From: an uncultured Erysipelotrichaceae bacterium
GTDB lineage: Bacteria > Bacillota_I > Bacilli_A > Erysipelotrichales > Erysipelotrichaceae
Direction of reading: 5' to 3'
Length of the DNA stretch: 5,295 nt
Assembly: GCA_910586285.1 (NCBI GenBank)
Contig: CAJUGR010000120.1
Span: forward strand, 1 to 5,295
Under the pieces are notes generated by a model, which was not told the DNA's origin, searched no databases, and worked only from the letters and a program-made list of their open reading frames with translations. Position numbers and translations under genes: made by a program. Positions 1 to 4,788 of the stretch are shown here, one piece after another (within the stretch, counting starts at the first letter, position 1; every line of letters begins with the position of its first letter).

Positions 1-3
1 GTA

Positions 4-9
4 TATAAT
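4..9 (+). promoter_or_regulatory. Possible -10 box before the PTS genes
   Basis: A perfect TATAAT lies 33 bases before the TTG start of the IIB gene. Any -35 box would be outside the window, so only half of the promoter can be judged. An alternative is that these bases are the end of an upstream gene: the frame starting at position 2 stays open until a TGA at 44-46, overlapping the TTG start, and the frame starting at position 1 stops at 22-24. The two readings cannot be separated here. Confidence 0.3.
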
Positions 10-42
10 AGTAGACAGAGGTAGGAAACCGGAGGGGTCACT

Positions 43-342
43 TTGAATATACTATTGATTTGTTCGGCGGGGATGTCGACTTGTATGCTGATGAAGAGAA
101 TGCAGCAGGCGGCTGCGGCAAAGCATATCAATGCAAAGATTTGGGCGGTACAGGCCAATTTAGCGCAAGAACATATTCTAAGTGCGGATATTGTATTATT
201 AAGTCCGCAGGTACGTTATTTGCAGAATGAGATTGGACAAATGGCACAGGGAAAGCCGGTTTTGCCGATCGATCTGGAGTCTTATGGCAATCTTAACGGA
301 GAGCGGGTATTAAAAATGGCAATGCGGCAGGTGAAACGATGA
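43..342 (+). CDS. PTS lactose/cellobiose-type IIB component
   Basis: This small cytoplasmic phosphocarrier (99 residues, near the usual 100-105) takes phosphate from IIA and passes it to a sugar as the sugar crosses the IIC permease. The N-terminal strand MNILLIC leads into the loop CSAGMST. Cys7 is the expected phosphorylated residue, as in the cellobiose/chitobiose IIB family. The LLSPQVRYL segment and the C-terminal D-x-x-x-Y-G-x-x-x-G pattern are also typical. The start is TTG at 43, supported by GGAGGGG at 31-37, five bases upstream; no other in-frame start fits that site. The stop overlaps the IIA start (ATGA), implying translational coupling. The family covers cellobiose, chitobiose, lactose and other beta-glucosides, and the substrate cannot be read from IIB alone. 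No IIC gene is in the window. Confidence 0.9.
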   Translation: MNILLICSAGMSTCMLMKRMQQAAAAKHINAKIWAVQANLAQEHILSADIVLLSPQVRYLQNEIGQMAQGKPVLPIDLESYGNLNGERVLKMAMRQVKR

Positions 343-680
343 AATCATTGGAACTGGCCAGTATGGAGATCATCTCAATGGTCGGTACTGCACGCTCATA
401 TTACATAGAAGCTATTCGCAGTGCTAAAATCGGTAAGTTTGCGGATGCCCGTGAACAGACACGTCAGGGTGATGAAGCTTTTTTAAAGGGGCAGAAAGTG
501 CATAGCCAATTATTACAACAGGACGCGAATGGGGTTCTTACCACCGTTACTTTGTTATTGGCTCATGCGGAGGATCAGTTGATGAGTGCCGAGACCTTTC
601 GCATTCTGAGCCAGGAATTGATCGATCTTTATCAACAAACCTTATCGTTAGGGAATGGGAATAATGATGAATCCGTATGA
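339..680 (+). CDS. PTS lactose/cellobiose-type IIA component
   Basis: This is the IIA phosphocarrier (113 residues) that receives phosphate from HPr and hands it to the IIB encoded just upstream. The family is an all-helical trimer. The pattern E-I-I-S-M-V-G-x-A-R-S near the N-terminus and LLLAHAEDQLM at about 72-82 identify it. His76 matches the phosphorylated histidine of LacF/ChbA-type proteins, and Asp79 matches the conserved metal-binding aspartate. The second histidine often found in the HAQDH motif is Gln80 here, which still fits because that residue is not the phosphorylation site. Translation starts at the ATG overlapping the IIB stop, with AGGTGA a few bases before it. The 3' end overlaps the start of the glycosylase gene, so all three are probably one transcript. 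The substrate is probably a beta-linked disaccharide, by family only. Confidence 0.92.
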   Translation: MKSLELASMEIISMVGTARSYYIEAIRSAKIGKFADAREQTRQGDEAFLKGQKVHSQLLQQDANGVLTTVTLLLAHAEDQLMSAETFRILSQELIDLYQQTLSLGNGNNDESV

Positions 681-1251
681 ACAGCTGAAAGCGGATATTA
701 CATCCTGTCGGAAATGTCGTCTGCGCTTTGATCATGAGCCGCAGCCGATTTTTTTCGGTTTCTCGCATCCGGCGGTGATGCAGATTTCACAAGCTCCCAG
801 TCGTAAAGTACAAAAAAGCGGTTTGCCTTTTTCTGATCAGAGCGGTAAAACATTACGGGAATGGTATCAGATAACGGAAGCGGCGTTCTATGACCCTAAT
901 CATTTTTATATGACCTCGGTGGGTCATTGCTATCCCGGATGTCAATCGCATGGTGATAAGGCCCCGATTATCGAATGTGCCGATCGTTTTTTACAGCGTG
1001 AACTTAAGATCATTGAACCGCAAATTTATATCATCATCGGAAGTTATGCTGCTCGTTTTCTTTTTGGATCGGAAACAGCTTTAGAGGATCTCATCTTTCA
1101 GGATCAAATATTATGTGGGAAGTGTGCTTACGTATTGCCGCATCCCTCACCACGAAATCGTCGTTGGCTCCATGAACATCCGCAGTTTTTGCAAAAGCGA
1201 ATGCCGATCATTGCGGAGCATTTACATCGACTGTTAAAAGAGCATGAGTGA
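667..1251 (+). CDS. Uracil-DNA glycosylase family protein (iron-sulfur type)
   Basis: This is a predicted DNA-repair glycosylase of the UDG superfamily, which removes uracil from DNA. Counting from the ATG at 667 (194 residues), Cys14-x2-Cys17, Cys88 and Cys104 give the C-x2-C ... C-x15-C layout of 4Fe-4S family 4 enzymes; Cys92 is extra. Motif A is ISQAPS (about 40-45), followed by SGLPFSDQSGKTLREW, and motif B is HPSPRNRRW (159-167). The Q-A-P form and the HCYPG...GDKAP segment recall a less studied COG1573 branch, so uracil excision is a family inference. The frame is also open from ATGs at 655 and 664, but a GGGA-type site at 657-660 favours 664 or 667. The gene begins inside the IIA gene, so it is likely translationally coupled to the PTS genes, an odd partnership. 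Confidence 0.82.
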   Translation: MNPYEQLKADITSCRKCRLRFDHEPQPIFFGFSHPAVMQISQAPSRKVQKSGLPFSDQSGKTLREWYQITEAAFYDPNHFYMTSVGHCYPGCQSHGDKAPIIECADRFLQRELKIIEPQIYIIIGSYAARFLFGSETALEDLIFQDQILCGKCAYVLPHPSPRNRRWLHEHPQFLQKRMPIIAEHLHRLLKEHE

Positions 1252-1323
1252 AACAAATTGGCTGTTGATTATGCTTTTCTTTGTCTCACAAGAGTGATAG
1301 CGTATATTTCCACTTATTTTCAT
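1234..1323 (-). CDS. Possible 29-residue peptide with own promoter and RBS
   Basis: On the minus strand an ATG at 1323-1321 opens a 29-codon frame ending in TAA at 1236-1234. The product has no recognisable family; it is polar and basic in the middle (SCETKKS), has one Cys, and ends in a hydrophobic MLF. In its favour is a strong ribosome site, AAAAAAGGAG (1340-1331), seven bases before the ATG, and a good promoter just upstream. Against it, the peptide is very short, its last codons overlap the 3' end of the glycosylase gene on the opposite strand, and AT-rich DNA makes such signals by chance. The transcript could instead be a regulatory RNA antisense to the end of the PTS-glycosylase operon. 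Confidence 0.3.
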   Translation of the reverse strand: MKISGNIRYHSCETKKSIINSQFVSLMLF

Positions 1324-1367
1324 AATAGCGCTCCTTTTTTGTATGCAATAGGATTTTTAATTATTTC

Positions 1368-1396
1368 ATTATATCTTGCAATTACAATACTATTAA
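1368..1396 (-). promoter_or_regulatory. Predicted housekeeping promoter for the minus-strand small ORF
   Basis: On the minus strand TTAATA (1396-1391) is followed after exactly 17 bases by TATAAT (1373-1368), giving a 4/6 match at -35 and a perfect -10. Transcription would start near 1361, about 38 bases before the small ORF's ATG and ahead of its ribosome site. The AT-rich setting lowers confidence. Confidence 0.4.
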
Positions 1397-1572
1397 TTAT
1401 CATTACTATTTTCTGTGCATATTCACCAATTTTGGTAATTCATACATATGTTGCGTTCACAACTAGCTTTAATTCAAATACCCTTTCATCGGGTAAATGA
1501 TACATTACCTTTTATAATAGACTGGCTTCCCTCTTTTAATGAATGAATTTCTTTGTTATCAGATGAAAGTGA

Positions 1573-1620
1573 AAAAGAGCTGTGAATTAGGCTTTTGGCC
1601 TAAATATCACAGGCTCTTTT
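1573..1620. terminator. Bidirectional intrinsic terminator
   Basis: A long hairpin pairs AAAAGAGC (1573-1580) with GCTCTTTT (1613-1620), TGTGA (1581-1585) with TCACA (1607-1611), and TTAGGC (1587-1592) with GCCTAA (1598-1603), leaving a five-base loop. A one-base bulge at 1612 and a small internal loop are the only breaks. T runs follow the stem in both directions. It lies seven bases beyond the amylase stop codon and is the first clear terminator after the PTS-glycosylase operon, so it probably serves both convergent units. Confidence 0.88.
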
Positions 1621-1626
1621 ATTTGA

Positions 1627-3252
1627 CTATTTTCCGATATAGCGGAAACGGGGAACTTCCTCACCATCCACCATTACGGTTTCAGTAAACATGGAACATG
1701 GGCGTACCCAAACGCTGCCATCGCCGTATAATTGACGATACACCGCCATATCTTCCAATGTTTCACTGTGTTTGGCGATGTATAACAGGGAATAAATATT
1801 TCCTTTAAAATGTCGATATCGACCGATTTTCGGTAACGTTGATGTATTCTCTTCTGTTATAGGAACACTGATCATCGCATCTGCTGTTTCCTTGTTTTCG
1901 CTCTTTTCTACTTCCAAATGGTCAATGATAATCATTGACCCGTGGGGTGCGATGGTAATCGGTAATCCTTGGCTTGATCCGTTATAGATTTTATCGGTAA
2001 GGAGATCTTGTCCTTGTGTTACATGGTCAATCGTCATTTCAACTTCCTCATCGGCAAGGTTTAATGCCACATAGATGGTCTCCTCATCATGATGACGACA
2101 ATAAATCAGCTGTTCATTACGAACACAGACTTGTTCATAGCTTCCGCCCTGTAAGGCGATATGTTCGCTTCGTAACGCACCCAACTTACAAATATGGCTG
2201 TATAACGGGGAATCGGATGTGAAATCCGATAAGTTTAAACAAGGACGAATATCCGCATCACTGCCATTGTGCTTCGTACCTTGGATAGCGAATTCGCTGC
2301 CATAATAGATAGAAGGAATGCCCGGCATGGTAAATAGCATTGTATAAACATTAAACAAATCTTCTGCTCGGCTTATAACCGAGGCCAAGCGATTTACATC
2401 GTGGTTATCCACAAAGTTATACAGAAGTAAATCTTTATAAATACCGCCATTGCCGTATTGACGATTCAGTGAATAGGCAATTTCAAAATAATTTTTTGTA
2501 TTATGAGCAGAAAACAATCCTTTATAGCATTCATAATTAGTGACAGAATCAAGTAATTCCTTGTTGGCCCATAAGGAATAATCACCATGAATGATTTCTC
2601 CCATCAACCAGAAATTCGAGTCCCGCTCTTTTGTGTACGCCTTCAAACGGCGAAAGAACTGTTTATCAATACAATCGGCCGCATCCAAACGCAATCCGTC
2701 AATGTGAAATTGTTCCATCCACATTCCGACACTCTCTAATAAATAGTTTACGACATCCTCATTTTGCAGGTTCAGCTTGACCAGGTTGTAATGGCCTTCC
2801 CATGCTTCATAAGTAAAGGGATCTCCATAAGGAGAAGTGTTGTGAAAATTCATGCCATGAAACCAATGGCGATAGGGAGAGTTTTCCTTGTGATCAATAA
2901 CATCTAAGAAAGCCCAGAATTCTCGTCCGACATGGTTAAATACCCCATCCAATACGATTTTAATGTGCGCCTCATGAAGCGCATCACACACTTTTTTGAA
3001 ATCCTCATTCGTCCCGAGACGACGATCGATCATGCGATAATCACTTGTATCATAGCCATGCTCATAGGACGCAAAAACGGGACCTAAGTAAACCGCATTG
3101 ACATTCATTTGTTTTAAGTGGTCAATCCAGTCAATAATTTTCAAAATCCGCGGCGTTGTGGTGGTCTCCTCATAAGCAAAGCGCGGTGCCCCACAAAAGC
3201 CAAGCGGATAAATATGATAAAAAATAGCGGAAGATATCCAATTTTGATTCAT
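1627..3252 (-). CDS. GH13 alpha-amylase family enzyme with C-terminal DUF1653 domain
   Basis: This is a predicted intracellular glycoside hydrolase acting on alpha-glucans or maltodextrins (541 residues, no signal peptide). The barrel opens with AIFYHIYPLGFCGAP (9-23) and HGYDTSDY (65-72). The four GH13 motifs are intact: DGVFNH (102-107), GLRLD with nucleophile Asp190, GE with acid/base Glu219, and FVDNHD with Asp285. MPGIPSIYYGSE (309-320) is also typical. A beta-rich region reaches about 447, a charged linker runs to about 475, and residues 477-541 match the DUF1653 pattern (GRYRHFKGNIY, HSET, VYRQLYGD, VWVRP, PRFRYI). The ATG at 3252 is chosen because AGGTGAT lies just before it; an in-frame ATG at 3327 is upstream of the predicted promoter. 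The exact substrate is unknown. It is transcribed alone, towards the terminator at about 1573-1620. Confidence 0.92.
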   Translation of the reverse strand: MNQNWISSAIFYHIYPLGFCGAPRFAYEETTTTPRILKIIDWIDHLKQMNVNAVYLGPVFASYEHGYDTSDYRMIDRRLGTNEDFKKVCDALHEAHIKIVLDGVFNHVGREFWAFLDVIDHKENSPYRHWFHGMNFHNTSPYGDPFTYEAWEGHYNLVKLNLQNEDVVNYLLESVGMWMEQFHIDGLRLDAADCIDKQFFRRLKAYTKERDSNFWLMGEIIHGDYSLWANKELLDSVTNYECYKGLFSAHNTKNYFEIAYSLNRQYGNGGIYKDLLLYNFVDNHDVNRLASVISRAEDLFNVYTMLFTMPGIPSIYYGSEFAIQGTKHNGSDADIRPCLNLSDFTSDSPLYSHICKLGALRSEHIALQGGSYEQVCVRNEQLIYCRHHDEETIYVALNLADEEVEMTIDHVTQGQDLLTDKIYNGSSQGLPITIAPHGSMIIIDHLEVEKSENKETADAMISVPITEENTSTLPKIGRYRHFKGNIYSLLYIAKHSETLEDMAVYRQLYGDGSVWVRPCSMFTETVMVDGEEVPRFRYIGK

Positions 3253-3277
3253 GTTATCACCTGTTTTTCTGTTGTTT

Positions 3278-3286
3278 AGTATAGCA
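3278..3286 (-). promoter_or_regulatory. Extended -10 promoter of the amylase-family gene
   Basis: On the minus strand TGC-TATACT occupies 3286-3278: a TATACT -10 box preceded by the TGn extension. The -10 ends 25 bases before the ATG at 3252. No good -35 hexamer lies 16-18 bases upstream (TACCGT at 17), which fits an extended -10 promoter or an activator-dependent one. Confidence 0.5.
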
Positions 3287-3303
3287 CGTTTTGCGTTAAA
3301 ACG
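3287..3303. promoter_or_regulatory. Candidate operator in the amylase promoter
   Basis: CGTTTT (3287-3292) and AAAACG (3298-3303) form a perfect inverted repeat around the five bases GCGTT. It lies immediately upstream of the extended -10, where a bound repressor would block RNA polymerase. Size and symmetry suit a LacI-type sugar regulator, but it does not match the CcpA cre consensus well. No regulator gene is in the window, so the function is inferred. Confidence 0.35.
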
Positions 3304-3371
3304 GTAGACCTTTGAGGGAATCATCAATTCTTTTCAACCTGCGCTATTTTTAAAGAAAAGGCAGATATCAC

Positions 3372-3405
3372 AAAAAAATGATGCAAAATTTTGCATCATT
3401 TTTTT
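3372..3405. repeat. Perfect 34-bp palindrome, terminator-like on both strands
   Basis: The 17-base arm AAAAAAATGATGCAAAA (3372-3388) is followed directly by its exact reverse complement (3389-3405). As RNA it would fold into a hairpin around ATGATGC/GCATCAT with a T7 tail on either strand, like a bidirectional terminator, although with only three G:C pairs. As DNA it could be an operator. Its place between divergent genes gives no obvious transcript to end. It may insulate the two units, or act as an attenuator for a longer amylase leader. Confidence 0.6.
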
Positions 3406-3411
3406 AAAACA

Positions 3412-3440
3412 GCGCACGAAAATTTACCTTGCGGTGTCTA
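3412..3440 (+). promoter_or_regulatory. Putative ECF sigma promoter of the sigma gene (autoregulation)
   Basis: GCGCACG (3412-3418) and GTGTCTA (3434-3440) are separated by 15 bases, the geometry of ECF promoters, in which the -10 element often contains GTC or TCTA. The same two blocks with the same spacing recur at 4559-4587 before the next gene. The -10 block ends 118 bases before the sigma start codon. The repeat is seen directly; recognition by the adjacent sigma factor is inferred from the usual autoregulation of ECF genes. Confidence 0.65.
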
Positions 3441-3461
3441 ATATTGGGGTGATTATATTTA

Positions 3462-3478
3462 TTTACATAAAATGTAAA
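3462..3478. repeat. Small inverted repeat in the sigma gene leader
   Basis: TTTACAT (3462-3468) and ATGTAAA (3472-3478) form an inverted repeat around AAA. It lies downstream of the ECF-type promoter, inside the predicted leader. It could bind a dimeric regulator, but in DNA this AT-rich chance is a serious alternative. Confidence 0.3.
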
Positions 3479-3502
3479 ATAAGTACATTATTTTATCATT
3501 TA

Positions 3503-3531
3503 TTGATTATATAAATGAATTATGTAATAAT
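3503..3531 (+). promoter_or_regulatory. Possible housekeeping promoter of the sigma gene
   Basis: TTGATT (3503-3508), a 17-base spacer and AATAAT (3526-3531) give 4/6 and 5/6 matches to the sigma-A consensus. A start near 3538 would leave about 21 bases before the ATG, just enough for the ribosome site. It would supply basal sigma factor independent of autoregulation. The AT-rich setting makes this weak evidence. Confidence 0.35.
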
Positions 3532-3558
3532 TTATTTATACATTGAGGAGTGGAAAGA

Positions 3559-4533
3559 ATGAAACGAAGCGATGTACCTAAACTTATCAGCGAGATTCAA
3601 GCAGGAAATGAAGCAGCTTTTAATACGTTGTATCAGGAATTTCATACCGCTTTTTTCTATATGGCTTTAAAGCTGACCAATAATGAAGCCGATGCGCAGG
3701 ATGCCGTTCAGGAAACATTTATCAGTATTCAAAAAAATATTGGGGCATTAAAAAATCCGAATGTGGCTATTGTATGGATGAAACAGATCCTAATCAATCG
3801 CTGTAAGAATTTATTTCGAAAAAATCGTGATGTGATCATGGATGAAGGAACCTTAGCCGGATTGAATATTGCGGAAGAGCGGATGGATTATATTCCGGCG
3901 GAGCAAATGCGGCAGAAAAGTGATGAAGAGGTTGTACTGCGATTACTGGCAAATGTTCCTTATATTTACCGGGAACCATTGATTTTAAAGTATTATGACG
4001 GCGCAAAGATGAGTGAGATTGCGACGATTTTAAGTATTCCGGAGGGGACGGTTAAGAGCCGGCTGCGTACCGGTAAGCAGCTTTTAAGAGAACAGATAAA
4101 TTATTATGAAAGCCAAACCAATGAACGAGTACCGTTTCATATGTTTCCGGTGGGCTTGTTATTACTGTTGGGGTTTTACAAAGATGCATCACAGGCCTCC
4201 ACGTTTTCTTCGCATGGAACGCTTATCATGAAAGTGACCTGTGCAATATTATTGACAACGGGAGGAGCTGTCTTGGTATCGGGAATTCTTAGTGACAGAC
4301 AAAATCAAAATGCAGTTCAGAATGTGGAAGAAATATCAGAACTTACTGAACGGGATGCGTATTTTATATTAAGAAAAAAAGCCCACTGTAAAGATGAATT
4401 GGAGTTGATGGATTCATCACAACTATCACAATTAACTCCTTATGTCACGTTGTTACAGGAAAGAGCAGGAGTGTACTATGATTTATTGTGTCAGGATGGG
4501 TGGATGGAAGCCTATGAGCATATGTTGAAATAA
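3559..4533 (+). CDS. ECF-type sigma factor with C-terminal transmembrane extension
   Basis: This is a predicted alternative RNA polymerase sigma factor (324 residues; plain ECF factors are about 160-200). Region 2 spans about 18-88, with AFNTLYQEF, DAQDAVQETF and WMKQILINRCKNLFRK. Region 4 spans about 125-180, with the helix-turn-helix MSEIATILSIPEGTVKSRL (151-169). There is no sigma-3 region, as in ECF factors. After residue 185 comes a short hydrophobic stretch (195-206), then a clear membrane helix (about 222-244) and about 80 polar residues with Cys277 and Cys311. With the sigma domains inside, this tail would lie outside the cell. The tail matches no domain I know; it may sense a signal or hold the sigma domains inactive. 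The ATG at 3559 is chosen because GAGGAG (3545-3550) lies eight bases before it; the in-frame GTG at 3550 overlaps that site. No anti-sigma gene follows. Confidence 0.85.
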   Translation: MKRSDVPKLISEIQAGNEAAFNTLYQEFHTAFFYMALKLTNNEADAQDAVQETFISIQKNIGALKNPNVAIVWMKQILINRCKNLFRKNRDVIMDEGTLAGLNIAEERMDYIPAEQMRQKSDEEVVLRLLANVPYIYREPLILKYYDGAKMSEIATILSIPEGTVKSRLRTGKQLLREQINYYESQTNERVPFHMFPVGLLLLLGFYKDASQASTFSSHGTLIMKVTCAILLTTGGAVLVSGILSDRQNQNAVQNVEEISELTERDAYFILRKKAHCKDELELMDSSQLSQLTPYVTLLQERAGVYYDLLCQDGWMEAYEHMLK

Positions 4534-4558
4534 TTTTTTTCTAAATTTAAGAAATTTT

Positions 4559-4587
4559 GCGCACGTTTTATGATACCGGTGTGTCTA
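4559..4587 (+). promoter_or_regulatory. Putative ECF sigma promoter of the secreted-protein gene
   Basis: GCGCACG (4559-4565) and GTGTCTA (4581-4587), 15 bases apart, duplicate the two blocks upstream of the sigma gene, while the spacer between them differs. Shared bases continue past the -10 block (TA at +1 and +2 after one variable base). The site starts 26 bases after the sigma stop codon and points to the gene at 4789. Conservation of the blocks but not the spacer is what a shared promoter would show. Confidence 0.65.
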
Positions 4588-4713
4588 GTAGTTGAACTAT
4601 TAAATCTGTCGGTAGTGTTGATGAGAAGGCAAGGATTGTTATGCGGAAAAAGAATGGTAGACAAAAATAGATAAAGGAAAATGTTATAGAAGTATATGTT
4701 TGTGAATTAAAAA

Positions 4714-4742
4714 ACAGGCATTTTCATAGTGAAAATACCTGT
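4714..4742 (-). terminator. Hairpin with a leftward T tail
   Basis: ACAGG (4714-4718) pairs with CCTGT (4738-4742) and ATTTTCA (4720-4726) with TGAAAAT (4730-4736), with one C-A mismatch and a three-base loop. Read on the minus strand the stem is followed by TTTTTT, the form of an intrinsic terminator. On the plus strand there is no T tail, so there it would only be a hairpin in the leader of the secreted-protein gene, about 30 bases before its ribosome site. Confidence 0.5.
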
Positions 4743-4788
4743 CCAGAGATGTCTACATTTGTGGATAAAATAGAGAGGAAGATGAGAT

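Larger units (their letters stand above)
1252..1626. other. Gene-poor spacer between convergent genes
   Basis: This is about 375 bases of very AT-rich DNA between the glycosylase stop and the amylase stop. It contains the bidirectional terminator at about 1573-1620 and, on the minus strand, a possible small gene with promoter (listed separately). An open frame at 1258-1500 (+) would encode 80 hydrophobic residues from TTG, but it has no convincing ribosome binding site. On the minus strand, one frame from 1505 to 1320 is interrupted only by a TGA at 1442-1440, and its final TGA overlaps the ATG of the small ORF. That could be a decayed gene or chance in AT-rich sequence. Confidence 0.6.
3253..3558. 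other. Divergent regulatory region between amylase and sigma genes
   Basis: This is a 306-base non-coding stretch between two divergent genes. From left to right it holds the amylase promoter and candidate operator, a perfect 34-bp palindrome, an ECF-type promoter, a small inverted repeat and a possible housekeeping promoter for the sigma gene. No coding frame of note is visible. The right half (about 3450-3540) is extremely AT-rich. Confidence 0.7.
4534..4788. other. Intergenic region and leader of the secreted-protein gene
   Basis: These 255 bases hold the second ECF-type promoter (4559-4587) and a hairpin (4714-4742), with a leader of about 195 bases before the next gene. No GC-rich terminator follows the sigma stop codon; there is only a T run and a weak AT-only repeat, so read-through from the sigma gene is possible. 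A 17-codon ATG frame starting at about 4620 has no ribosome site and is not credited. Confidence 0.6.

Noticed and set aside
547..768. Open frame on the minus strand, 73 codons
   Set aside because: It lies opposite the well-supported IIA and glycosylase genes, has no family resemblance, and is rich in Arg, His and Ser as expected of an antisense shadow.
1258..1500. Open frame on the plus strand, 80 codons from TTG, very hydrophobic
   Set aside because: There is no convincing ribosome site, and the hydrophobicity follows from T-rich sequence. The opposite strand has the better signals. A small membrane protein cannot be fully excluded.
2016..2222. Open frame on the plus strand, 68 codons
   Set aside because: It lies wholly opposite the GH13 gene, its composition is His/Arg-rich, and it has no ribosome site.
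3253..3327. Longer start for the GH13 enzyme at ATG 3327
   Set aside because: The extra 25 codons cover the predicted promoter and are basic and unlike the family N-terminus, while the ATG at 3252 has a proper ribosome site.
3550..3558. GTG start for the sigma factor at 3550
   Set aside because: This GTG overlaps the GAGGAG ribosome site that correctly serves the ATG at 3559.
4536..4556. T run and TTTCT/AGAAA repeat after the sigma stop as a terminator
   Set aside because: The stem has almost no G:C pairs, and the T run precedes it rather than follows it.
4749..4755. ATGTCTA, resembling a third copy of the -10 block
   Set aside because: No match to the GCGCACG block is found 15 bases upstream (TAGTGAA is there instead).
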